64,000 nucleotides of DNA, taken from contig NZ_FZOO01000002.1 of NCBI RefSeq assembly GCF_900188375.1, positions 62,001 through 126,000 of the forward strand. Direction: 5' to 3'. The position numbers were made by a program, and so were the translations under genes. Source of the DNA: Geodermatophilus pulveris. GTDB lineage: Bacteria; Actinomycetota; Actinomycetes; Mycobacteriales; Geodermatophilaceae. The notes below the pieces were generated by a model. The model had not been told where the DNA came from. It saw only the letters and a program-made list of their open reading frames with translations, and made no database searches. Shown here in pieces: positions 38,741 through 45,723 of this stretch. Position 1 is the first letter of the stretch. Every line of letters begins with the position of its first letter.

Positions 38741-39457
38741 TCAGCCGAGGATCCACCAGCCGCCGAGCAGCAGCGCGCCCACGTCGACCAGCAGGAAGAC
38801 CGCCACCCACAGCAGGGCGGGCAGTCGGGTGAGGCGGGCCAGCTGGTCGGCGTCGGAGTCCGGCGCGGCCCGACGGCGGCGGGTGCGGTGCAGCTCGAGC
38901 ACGGTCTTCGGGGCGGCCAGGAGCAGGAACCAGGTGCCCGCGGCGGCGAAGGCGGCCTGCCCGGCCGGCGGCAGCCACCCGGTCACGGCGAGGACGACGG
39001 CGCCGGTGGCCAGCACCGTCCACAGCCCGTACCAGTTGCGGATCTGCACCAGCAGCAGCGCGAGCAGGGCCAGCAGCGCCCACAGCAGGAGTGCGGCGTG
39101 CCCGGCGGCCAGCAGCGCCGCGGCGCCGAGCCCGAACAGCGCCGGGCCGGTGTAGCCCGCGGCGCAGGTCAGCACCATCCCGATGCCGGTGGGGCGCCCG
39201 GCGGAGACGGTCAGCCCGGAGGTGTCCGAGTGCAACCGGATGCCGGCCAGCCGGCGTCCGGCGGCCAGGGCCACCAGCCCGTGCGCGCCCTCGTGGGCGA
39301 TGGTCACCACGGTGCGCGCCGGCCGCCACAGGGCGGGGGAGAGGACGACGGCGACGGCCGCGACCAGGGCGCCGAGCAGGACGGCCGTCGGCAACGGGGG
39401 CAGGGGAGTGCTGACCCGGGCCCAGAGCTGCGCGACGAGGTCCACGAGCGGAGTCAA
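38741..39457 (-). CDS. M50B-like membrane zinc metallopeptidase
   Basis: 238 residues with about six membrane segments. HEGAH in TVVTIAHEGAHGLVALAAGRRL is the HExxH zinc motif inside the membrane. RNWYGLWTVLATGAVVLAV may carry the second conserved region (N-x-x-P/Asp-type motif not obvious). The family (PF13398-like) is widespread and its substrates are unknown. It is convergent with the GH65 gene and divergent from the LysE pseudogene. Confidence 0.85.
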   Translation of the reverse strand: MTPLVDLVAQLWARVSTPLPPLPTAVLLGALVAAVAVVLSPALWRPARTVVTIAHEGAHGLVALAAGRRLAGIRLHSDTSGLTVSAGRPTGIGMVLTCAAGYTGPALFGLGAAALLAAGHAALLLWALLALLALLLVQIRNWYGLWTVLATGAVVLAVTGWLPPAGQAAFAAAGTWFLLLAAPKTVLELHRTRRRRAAPDSDADQLARLTRLPALLWVAVFLLVDVGALLLGGWWILG

Positions 39458-39541
39458 CCCCAGCCGGCTGTGAACGCCGGTCCACCCGGTCGTACGGGCT
39501 GCCGATGTCGGGAGGACACCGTGGTCCCCTGCCGTGCTTAT

Positions 39542-39555
39542 CCGTTATCCCGAAC
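39542..39555 (+). repeat. Dispersed 14-bp motif, copy 4
   Basis: CCGTTATCCCGAAC, one change from consensus, preceded by a partial TTATCC. It lies in the divergent gap between the M50-like gene and the LysE pseudogene, 85 bases upstream of the former's start. Confidence 0.8.
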
Positions 39556-39651
39556 ACATCAACTAACGAATTCGGCGGGAAAGCACAAGACGACGACCAC
39601 CGGAGGCCGGCCGGCGAAACCCGTCGGCCACACGGGGGAGGGGGGGCCACC

Positions 39652-40220
39652 ATCCCCGTCATCGACGTCGTCACCTCGCTGCCCGCGTTCGTGCTGGCGG
39701 TGCTGCTCATCTCGGTCTCACCCGGGCCGGCGATGGCGCTCGTCATCCGGCGGGCGGCGCTGCGCGAGTTGCCGGCCGCCGTCCCGACCGTCCTGGGCCT
39801 GGAGGCCGGGCTGTACGTGTGGGCGCGGCGGTGCTGCTGGTCCTCGGCGTCCGCGCCTGGTGCGCCGCCTGGCGGGACCGCGGCGAGGTCGTCGTCGCGC
39901 CCGAGCCGGTGGCGCGACGCGGCTGGTGGAGGGCCTTCGGCGAGGGCCGGCTGGTGCAACTGGCGAACCCGAAGGCCGCCGTCTCCATGATGGCCTTCCA
40001 CCCGCAGTTCGTGCCGGCCGACGGGTCGGTGTTCGCGACGACCGCGCTGCTGGGCCTGCTGCAGGTCACCCTGGAGACCGGGCTCTACCTGACCCTGGCC
40101 GCCGGCGTCGCGCGGGCAGGGGACTGGTTCCGCCGGCCGCGGACCCGCCGCCGGCTGGAGGCGGTCAGCGGGACGGTGCTCGTCGCGCTCGGGTTGCGCG
40201 TGGCCGTCTCCAGCCGCTGA
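39652..40220 (+). pseudogene. LysE family amino acid exporter, internally deleted
   Basis: The first part reads VIDVVTSLPAFVLAVLLISVSPGPAMALV and then AAVPTVLGLEAGLYVWA, a good LysE/RhtB N-terminus. It is then out of frame with GAAVLLVLGVRAWCAAWRDRG and the rest of the protein (ANPKAAVSMMAFHPQFVP). The two parts meet at a GTGGGCG-type sequence near 39817. About 30 residues between the helices are missing, so a microhomology deletion is likely. The place where the start should be, five bases after a G-rich Shine-Dalgarno, reads ATC (39652) instead of ATG. Both defects point to a dead gene. Confidence 0.82.
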
Positions 40221-40372
40221 GTCGGAGGCGCGGACGCGCGTCAGGTGCGGGACCAGGTCCCGGCCCGTCCGTCTCGGTGCAGGGCATCTCGTCACGTGAC
40301 GAAGAAGAGGTGAGGGGGGTGGTCCGCCGCTCGACGTGCTGACCTGGTCCGACTTGGTCATAGGCTGGTCAC

Positions 40373-40608
40373 GTGTCCACGACCGTCGACGTCCACGAGG
40401 CGAAGACCCACCTCTCCCGGCTGTTCGAGGCGGTCGCGGCAGGGGAGGACGTCGTCATCGCCCGTGCCGGCAGACCGGTCGCTCGGCTCGTCCCGGTCGG
40501 CATCCGCACGCAGCCGCCCGGGGGCATGGCGGGGTCAGGGCTGGATGGCGGACGACTTCGACGAGACGCCCGAGGAGCTGATCGCCGCCTTCAGCGGTGA
40601 CGCGGACA
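40373..40608 (+). pseudogene. Phd/YefM-type antitoxin, frameshifted
   Basis: GTG 40373 begins STTVDVHEAKTHLSRLFEAVAAG and then VVIARAGRPVARLVPVG, the DNA-binding half of a Phd/YefM (VapB-like) antitoxin. Near 40536 one extra base (GGGGTCAGGG for an expected GGGCAGGG) throws it out of frame to a stop at 40598-40600. In the other frame the usual toxin-binding tail continues (WMADDFDETPEELIAAF) and ends about 40609-40613, overlapping the PIN fragment start. The antitoxin therefore lost its neutralising end. Confidence 0.78.
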
Positions 40609-40609
40609 C

Positions 40610-40714
40610 GTGACCCTGCTGCTGGACACGCACGTCCCAGGCGGTGCGCCGAGGCTGGTGATCGTCACGGCCGACCGGCGCTTCGCGGCCTACGGCGTGC
40701 GCACGCTCGGCTGA
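40610..40714 (+). pseudogene. PIN-domain (VapC-type) toxin, internally deleted
   Basis: A 34-codon frame reads VTLLLDTHV, the first strand and catalytic Asp of a PIN toxin, and then directly PRLVIVTADRRFAAYGVRTLG, the last conserved segment. About 90-100 central residues, with the other acidic ligands, are gone but the reading frame is kept. The GTG overlaps the end of the antitoxin tail in its original frame. It is a dead remnant of a VapBC-like module, 25 bases before the dif site. Confidence 0.8.
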
Positions 40715-40739
40715 CGGAGGAGTGGTTTTGCCCTCCACT

Positions 40740-40767
40740 ACCTGACATAATGTGCATTATCGGCGTT
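40740..40767 (-). other. dif site (XerC/XerD chromosome dimer resolution), replication terminus
   Basis: On the minus strand the 28 bases are an 11-bp arm AACGCCGATAA, a 6-bp centre TGCACA and an 11-bp arm TTATGTCAGGT. From memory, the actinobacterial dif consensus has CCGATAA, a centre ending ACA, and TTATGTCAAGT. The match is complete across the conserved core and differs only at the outer bases and one inner base. The 6-bp arms ATAATG/CATTAT are inverted around a TG. XerC and XerD recombine here to resolve chromosome dimers at division. Gene orientation switches around it (mostly + on the left, mostly - on the right), which supports the terminus assignment. Confidence 0.87.
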
Positions 40768-40985
40768 GGAGGTCCGGAGGTGCCGAGCGGGGCTCGAGGC
40801 CTACCGGACGGTCGTCCTGGTGTCATGCCGACTCGCCGACACGTCGACCTGTTCGTGCGCTGATCCGGTGCGCCGATCGGTCGACGTCGGAGCCGCGTCG
40901 GCCGCCGTGCACCGACGGCGACCCGGCGACGGTGACCCTGGAACCGCCGCCGCCGCCGCACGTCGTCCCGGCGCGGCCGGCGCCG

Positions 40986-41025
40986 GCCGGAGGTGCCGGC
41001 GCCGTCCGGCGCCGGCACCTCCGGC
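40986..41025. repeat. Long inverted repeat near dif
   Basis: Arms at 40986-41003 and 41008-41025 are perfectly complementary over 18 bp with a 4-base loop. A repeated CCGGCACCT nearby allows an alternative outer pairing. It may be a terminator, or simply a palindrome tolerated in the terminus region. Confidence 0.75.
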
Positions 41026-41164
41026 ACCTCCGGCCGTCGTCGCCGACCCGGCCGACACGTCGGTCAGCCACCATCCCACCCCGGGGACGGTCCGGCGGCA
41101 CGTGTGGATGACGCGGACGGCACCGGGGTCGTCCTCCCCCGGACCCGCTCACACCAGGCCACTT

Positions 41165-41179
41165 ACGTCACTGTGACGT
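41165..41179. promoter_or_regulatory. 15-bp palindrome before the lipoprotein gene
   Basis: ACGTCAC-T-GTGACGT is a perfect palindrome with one central base. It overlaps a TTATAC-like -10 element (about 41179-41184), so a bound protein would block transcription of the gene starting at 41196 or 41244. The regulator is unknown; CRP/GntR-type proteins bind comparable symmetric sites. Confidence 0.5.
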
Positions 41180-41195
41180 TATACCGGGAGGATCG

Positions 41196-41489
41196 GTGTC
41201 CTTCGACGGGCACGCGGCACGGCTGCTGCATAGGGTCGATGCCATGCAACTCCGACGCCCGACCGCCGCGCTCCTGACCGCCCTGGCGTTGTTCGGAGGT
41301 GGCACGACGATGACGGCCTGCTCGGCTGCTGGCAGCGGCGAGCAGAGCGACGGCACCACTGACGGGACCGCTCCCAACACCGAGAACAACGACGAGAACG
41401 ACCCGTCGCGGGACAACCTGCCCGACAACAACGACCAGGAGGACGGCGTCGAGCAGGGCAACGGCAACGACGACTCCGACGACGGCTGA
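41196..41489 (+). CDS. Small acidic lipoprotein
   Basis: 97 residues from GTG 41196, or 81 from ATG 41244. The GTG has GGGAGG at ideal spacing. The signal segment (AALLTALALFGGGTTMTAC) ends in a lipobox TTMTAC-S, so the Cys is probably lipidated and the protein outside the membrane. The mature chain is Asp/Asn/Gly/Glu-rich (NTENNDENDPSRDNLPDNND) and likely disordered, possibly cation binding. It matches no domain I recognise. Confidence 0.7.
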   Translation: MSFDGHAARLLHRVDAMQLRRPTAALLTALALFGGGTTMTACSAAGSGEQSDGTTDGTAPNTENNDENDPSRDNLPDNNDQEDGVEQGNGNDDSDDG

Positions 41490-41507
41490 GCCCGGCTGCG
41501 GGCCCGC

Positions 41508-41927
41508 TCAGCCGGCGGCGCGCTCGCTGACCCAGAGCCGGTCGAGCCGGCCGGTGGCGCGCACCAGGTCGTGCAGGGACCGCTCCAGCTCCGCCTTGGT
41601 GTGCCGCTCCCCGAGCAGGGTCTGCACGTCCTCGATGGCACAGCGCAGCTGGTAGAGCCTGTCCTGCAGGCCGTCGAGCTCGGCACGGGTGACCAGGACG
41701 ACGTCACCGGACAGCCCGGCGCGGGTGGTCGCGGCGCGCTGCTCGTAGGCCCGCTGGCGGCAGGCCTGGCCGCAGTACTGGCGCGGCCGCCCCACCGACC
41801 CCTGCTGGGGCAGCACCCGGCGGCACCAGCCGCAGCGGCGCTCGCCGCCGGCCCCCCGGTCCGCGGCGGGCGGGACCGCTCCGGGGGACGCCTCGTGGAT
41901 CGCCCGGACCCCGTCTCGCTGTGCCAC
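41508..41927 (-). CDS. Zinc-finger-like conserved protein (139 aa)
   Basis: 139 residues from GTG 41927 (GTG 41936 is possible). CGWCRRVLPQQGSVGRPRQYCG followed by QACRQRAYEQRAA gives CxxC...CxxxC, a small zinc-binding module found in many actinobacterial proteins of unknown function. The second half is a coiled coil (LVTRAELDGLQDRLYQLRC; LERSLHDLVRATGRLDRLW). A DNA-associated role is possible. It is convergent with the lipoprotein gene. Confidence 0.75.
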   Translation of the reverse strand: MAQRDGVRAIHEASPGAVPPAADRGAGGERRCGWCRRVLPQQGSVGRPRQYCGQACRQRAYEQRAATTRAGLSGDVVLVTRAELDGLQDRLYQLRCAIEDVQTLLGERHTKAELERSLHDLVRATGRLDRLWVSERAAG

Positions 41928-42062
41928 GCTGCGCACGGTAGACGCCGGTACCGACAGGACCGCAGGACACGCCGGGTCGGTGCTCCCGGCACACCTCCGC
42001 ACCAGCGCGCGATGGGTCGAGGCCGCGGCCGGCGCCCGGACCTGCGGCGTTAGCGTGTCGGG

Positions 42063-42848
42063 GTGGTCCCGGCCCGGTACGCCTTCCTGGACGGGCCGAC
42101 GCCCCTGGCGATGGCCCACCGCGGCGGGGCCATCGAACACCTGGAGAACACCCTGCCGGCCTTCGAGGCCTGCGTGGCGATGGGGTACCGGTACCTGGAG
42201 ACCGACGTCCGGGTGACCGCCGACGGCGTGCCGGTGGTCTTCCACGACGCCGTCCTCGACCGGGTCACCGACCGCACCGGCCGGGTCGACCAGCTGACCT
42301 GGGCGGAGCTCTGCGCGGCCCGCATCGGCGGGCGCGAGCCGGTGCTGCGCCTGGAGGACCTGCTCGGCGCCTGGTCCGACGTCCGCTTCAACCTCGACGT
42401 CAAGGCACCCGGCGTGGTGGCGCCCCTCGCCCGGACGGTCCGCCGGCTGGGCGTCGCCGACCGCATCTGCGTGGGGTCCTTCTCCGACGCCCGGGTGGCC
42501 GCGGCACGGCGGGTGTTCGGCCCGGAGGTGTGCACCTCGCTGGGCCCGCGGGGGGTCGCGGCCCTGCGGCTGTCCTCCTACTCCCCCCGGGCCGCGGGCC
42601 TGGTGCGCATCCCGGCCGGCTGCGCGCAGGTGCCGCTGCAGCTCGGTGGCCGGGCGCTGGTGGACGAGCGGTTCATCGCCGCGGCGCACGCGCAGGGCCT
42701 GCAGGTGCACGTGTGGACCGTCGACACCGAGGAGGAGGCGACGCGGATGCTGGACCTCGGGGTGGACGGCGTCATGACCGACCGGCCCGCGATGCTGCGC
42801 GACCTGCTGCTGCGCCGCGGGCAGTGGACCGGGCGGCCGGCCGCGTGA
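42063..42848 (+). CDS. glpQ: Glycerophosphodiester phosphodiesterase
   Basis: 261 residues. MAHRGGAIEHLENTLPAFEACVAMGYRYLETDVRVTADGVPVVFHD holds the catalytic His, the metal-binding Glu and the Asp of the GDPD TIM barrel; WTVDTEEEATRMLDLGVDGVMTDRP is the closing motif. It has no signal peptide, so it acts in the cytoplasm on glycerophosphodiesters to give glycerol 3-phosphate. GTG 42063 is the first start. The gene symbol reflects family membership only. Confidence 0.92.
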   Translation: MVPARYAFLDGPTPLAMAHRGGAIEHLENTLPAFEACVAMGYRYLETDVRVTADGVPVVFHDAVLDRVTDRTGRVDQLTWAELCAARIGGREPVLRLEDLLGAWSDVRFNLDVKAPGVVAPLARTVRRLGVADRICVGSFSDARVAAARRVFGPEVCTSLGPRGVAALRLSSYSPRAAGLVRIPAGCAQVPLQLGGRALVDERFIAAAHAQGLQVHVWTVDTEEEATRMLDLGVDGVMTDRPAMLRDLLLRRGQWTGRPAA

Positions 42849-42917
42849 CCGGCGGCGACATCCCGGCGTGACCAGCCCCTGCTGGACGGCCCCCACCCCG
42901 GCTGACACCCTGCGGCC

Positions 42918-44270
42918 GTGACGACCGCCGCCACCACCGGGCACCCGCCGCCCCCGGCCGACCAGGCCCTCCGCCGCGAGCGCTTCGGCTGGTACTCCTA
43001 CGACTGGGCGATGTCGGTGTTCAACACCAGCGTCACCACGGTCTTCCTGGGCCCGTACCTCACCGCGGTGGCCGAGGACGCGGCCGGCCCCGACGGGAGG
43101 CTGGGGTTCCTCGGGCTGGGCATCCCCCCGGGGAGCTGGTTCTCCTACGTGCTGTCGGCGTCGGTGCTGCTGCAGGTGCTGGTGCTGCCGCTGACCGGGG
43201 CGGTCGCCGACCGCACCGGGCGCAAGCGCCAGCTGCTGGCCGGCTTCGCCACCCTGGGGGCGCTGGCCACGACCGGGCTGTTCTTCGTCGCCGACGGCCG
43301 CTACGTGCTCGGCGCGGTGCTGTTCGTCGTGGCCAACATCAGCTTCGGCGCGGCCACCGTCGTCTACTACTCGTGGCTGCCCGACCTGGCCGGCCCCGAG
43401 GAGCGCGACGTGGTGTCCAGCCGCGGGTGGGCGTTCGGCTACGTCGGCGGCGCGCTGCTGCTCGCCGTCCACCTGGGCCTGGTCCTCGGGGCGCCGTCCC
43501 TGGGCCTGAGCACCGGGGAGGCGGTGCGGATCTGCCTGGCCACCGCCGGCCTGTGGTGGGGGGCGTTCACCGTCTTCACCGTCTCCCGGCTGCGCAACCG
43601 GCCGGTGCGCGGCGCCGCCGGGCGCCCGCGCAGCGGGTTCCACCAGCTGGCGACGACGATGCGCGAGATGCGGGCCTTCCCGCTGACCCTGTGGTTCCTC
43701 GGCGCCTACCTGCTCTACAACGACGGCGTCCAGACGGTGATCTCGCTGTCGGCCACCTACGCCGTCGAGGAGCTGGACCTGGAGCAGTCGGTGCTGACCG
43801 GCGCGCTCCTCATGGTCCAGGTGGTGGCGATCGCCGGTGCGCTGGGGCTGGGCCGGCTGGCCGCCCGCTACGGCGCCAAGCGGGTCGTGCTCGGCGCGCT
43901 GCTGGCCTGGATCGGCGTGCTGGTCGCCGCCTTCTCCCTGCAGGCCGGCGCGGTCGGGCAGTTCTACGCGCTGGCCGCCGTCATCGGCCTGGTGCAGGGC
44001 GGCACCCAGGCGCTGTCCCGGTCGCTGTTCAGCCACCTCATCCCGGCCGGCAAGGAGGCCGAGTACTACGGCTTCTACGAGATCAGCGACCGCGGCACAA
44101 GCTGGCTGGGCCCGCTGGCGTTCGGGCTGACCTACCAGCTGACCGGCTCCTACCGGCTGGCCATCGTCAGCCTGGTGGTGTTCTTCGTGGCCGGCTTCGC
44201 CGCGCTGGCCGCGCTGCCGGTCCGCCGCGCCGTGCTCGCCGCCGGCAACACCCCGCCGGAGCGCCTGTGA
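42918..44270 (+). CDS. MFS transporter, UMF1/Atg22-like
   Basis: 450 residues with about 12 membrane helices. RFGWYSYDWAMSVFNTSVTTVFLGPYLTAVA and YYSWLPDLAGPEERDVVSSRGWAFGYVGGALLLA are the hallmarks of the UMF1/Atg22-type permease branch; SHLIPAGKEAEYYGFYEISDRGTSWLGPL is its helix 10-11 motif. The yeast relative exports amino acids from the vacuole; bacterial substrates are unknown. The gene follows glpQ after 69 bases. Confidence 0.88.
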   Translation: MTTAATTGHPPPPADQALRRERFGWYSYDWAMSVFNTSVTTVFLGPYLTAVAEDAAGPDGRLGFLGLGIPPGSWFSYVLSASVLLQVLVLPLTGAVADRTGRKRQLLAGFATLGALATTGLFFVADGRYVLGAVLFVVANISFGAATVVYYSWLPDLAGPEERDVVSSRGWAFGYVGGALLLAVHLGLVLGAPSLGLSTGEAVRICLATAGLWWGAFTVFTVSRLRNRPVRGAAGRPRSGFHQLATTMREMRAFPLTLWFLGAYLLYNDGVQTVISLSATYAVEELDLEQSVLTGALLMVQVVAIAGALGLGRLAARYGAKRVVLGALLAWIGVLVAAFSLQAGAVGQFYALAAVIGLVQGGTQALSRSLFSHLIPAGKEAEYYGFYEISDRGTSWLGPLAFGLTYQLTGSYRLAIVSLVVFFVAGFAALAALPVRRAVLAAGNTPPERL

Positions 44271-44578
44271 CGGCCCTGCCCCTGGACCCGGCGCCACCCT
44301 GCTGTCCGTCGTCCCCGCCGCGGGAGGACCGGACCGTCGTGGTGGCCGGTCCGCGGCAGCTGCCCCTCCCCTGAGCGGCGCCGGGAGGCCCGGGACTCCC
44401 CCGTCAGGGGGGGCGTCGGCGGTCGCAATACCACCCCATGCGATGATTCGGGACCGATTGCGCGGAATCTCTTCGCGAACTCTGTCGTTGGTCCTCGTGA
44501 TCCCGCCGCTCAGTGGGTAGTGACCTGCTGCGACGGTGCGTACGGACCACCACCATCAGCACGAGAGGACGGTGTGCC
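44271..44578. other. Intergenic stretch upstream of rbpA
   Basis: These 308 bases have no gene. The useful element is the sigma-R-type promoter at 44464-44489. The part nearest the MFS gene contains short G/C palindromes of no clear function. Confidence 0.6.
44464..44489 (+). promoter_or_regulatory. Sigma-R (SigH-like) promoter of rbpA
   Basis: GGAAT (44464-44468), 18 bases, GTT (44487-44489): exactly the GGAAT-N18-GTT consensus of the disulfide-stress sigma factor of actinobacteria. It lies about 90 bases before the rbpA ATG. Streptomyces rbpA is a known sigma-R target, which supports the call. Confidence 0.8.
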
Positions 44579-44923
44579 ATGGGCGAGCGTTCCCTGCGGG
44601 GCAGCCGACTGGGCAGCGTGAGCTACGAGACCGAGCGGAACACCGCGCCGATCGAGCGGCAGTACGCGGAGTACCGGTGCCCCTCGGGCCACCTGTTCAC
44701 CGTGCCCTTCGCGGACGACGCCGAGCTCCCCGACACCTGGGAGTGCAAGTTCGACGGGTCGGCCGCCAAGCTCGTCGGGGGCACCGAGCCGGCCCCCAAG
44801 AAGGTCAAGCCCCCGCGGACGCACTGGGACATGCTCCTGGAGCGCCGCTCGGTGGAGGACCTCGAGGAGGTCCTGGCCGAGCGCCTCGAGGTGCTCCGCG
44901 GCCGGCGCACCCGCGCCAGCTGA
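44579..44923 (+). CDS. rbpA: RNA polymerase-binding protein RbpA
   Basis: 114 residues. GSRLGSVSYETERNTAPIERQ, then CPSGHLFTVPFADDAELPDTWEC (zinc-coordinating Cys/His) and THWDMLLERRSVEDLEEVLAERLEVL (sigma-interacting helix) identify RbpA. It binds RNA polymerase and principal sigma factors and raises transcription in actinobacteria. ATG 44579 is supported by length and an AGAGGAC sequence about nine bases upstream. A strong hairpin follows at 44943. Confidence 0.96.
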   Translation: MGERSLRGSRLGSVSYETERNTAPIERQYAEYRCPSGHLFTVPFADDAELPDTWECKFDGSAAKLVGGTEPAPKKVKPPRTHWDMLLERRSVEDLEEVLAERLEVLRGRRTRAS

Positions 44924-44942
44924 GCGACCCGCACGACGCAGG

Positions 44943-44973
44943 ACGGCCCCGGTGGGATCCCCACCGGGGCCGT
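44943..44973 (+). terminator. Rho-independent-like terminator of rbpA
   Basis: Perfect 14-bp GC-rich arms (44943-44956 and 44960-44973) with a three-base loop, 20 bases after the rbpA stop. A very short T run follows. Confidence 0.8.
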
Positions 44974-45027
44974 TCCGCGTCTCGGGTCCGGAGCCCGTCC
45001 CCTCGCCCGGCCGAGCGGTCCTCGCCC

Positions 45028-45101
45028 GTTGGTCATGGAGTTGTTGCGGGAGACACGCGCGGTGACACGCCGTCCGGTCGGGCACCCACCCCATGACCAA
45101 C
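45028..45101. repeat. 11-bp inverted repeat separated by 52 bases
   Basis: GTTGGTCATGG at 45028-45038 and CCATGACCAAC at 45091-45101 are perfect complements in the gap between rbpA and the FxsA-like gene. It could be two halves of an operator, or the stem of a longer folded RNA. No known family is recognised. Confidence 0.7.
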
Positions 45102-45136
45102 TCAGCGAGACGGGCGGGGGCGACCCCCCGGCCCGG

Positions 45137-45679
45137 TCAGGCGCGGTCGTCGCGGACCGGTTCGTCCCGCACGACCTCGCCCTCGATGACCAGCGGCCGC
45201 CCGAGCCCCGAGGCGTGCGACCCCGAGGCCCGCGGCCCGGCGCCGGGCGGGCCGCCCGGGTACCGGGCCCACTCGGCGCGGGCGCTGCGCACCCGGACCG
45301 GGCCGCGCAGCTCGACCGGCAACCGGGACACGACGGCCCGCGCCAGCAGCCCGCGCACGAGGAACCGCGTCGGCGGCAGCAGGCACAGCAGCCCGACGAC
45401 GTCCCCGATGAAGCCCGGCAGCACCATGAGCAGGCCGCCGGCGGCGATCAGCCCGGCGTCGCCCAGGGCGCGCCCCGGCGGGCGCCGCTCGCGGGCCCGT
45501 TCGCGCAGCTCGGCCAGTGCCCGGGTGCCCTGCCGGGCCAGCAGCGCCCAGCCCAGGGCGGTCGTGCCCAGGGCGGCCAGCAGGGTCCAGCCCACGCCGA
45601 TCCAGGAGGACACCAGGACGAGGACGACGACCTCGGCCACGACCCACAGGGCGGCCAGCACGCGCACGCGGTGTCCCAC
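45137..45679 (-). CDS. fxsA: FxsA family membrane protein
   Basis: 180 residues. Membrane segments LAALWVVAEVVVLVLVSSWIG, GWTLLAALGTTALGWALLARQG and GGLLMVLPGFIGDVVGLLCLLPP give the FxsA pattern, with LPGFIGDVxGLLLLLPP as signature. E. coli FxsA affects phage F exclusion; its normal role is unknown. GTG 45679 has a GGGAG about seven bases upstream. A disordered Arg/Gly/Pro tail follows the membrane part. Confidence 0.85.
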   Translation of the reverse strand: MGHRVRVLAALWVVAEVVVLVLVSSWIGVGWTLLAALGTTALGWALLARQGTRALAELRERARERRPPGRALGDAGLIAAGGLLMVLPGFIGDVVGLLCLLPPTRFLVRGLLARAVVSRLPVELRGPVRVRSARAEWARYPGGPPGAGPRASGSHASGLGRPLVIEGEVVRDEPVRDDRA

Positions 45680-45723
45680 GGCTCTCCCTCTCCCCCGCAC
45701 CGGCCCGCGGCCGCCGGGTCCGC

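Larger units (their letters stand above)
40768..41195. other. Gene-free stretch right of dif
   Basis: These 428 bases show no convincing gene; frames here have no protein-like composition. They hold a strong hairpin (40986-41025), a run of CCGCCG triplets before it, and a 15-bp palindrome (41165-41179) leading into the lipoprotein gene. To the left of the toxin remnants, 40221-40372 is also non-coding. Confidence 0.65.

Noticed and set aside
40740..40767. Mobile element integrated at dif
   Set aside because: Only one dif copy is seen and no integrase, phage or IS gene lies nearby; the neighbouring genes are decayed chromosomal types.
40597..40863. 88-codon plus-strand ORF spanning the toxin remnant and dif
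   Set aside because: It starts in a different frame from the PIN fragment, is Arg/Pro-rich and crosses the dif site; no protein-like pattern.
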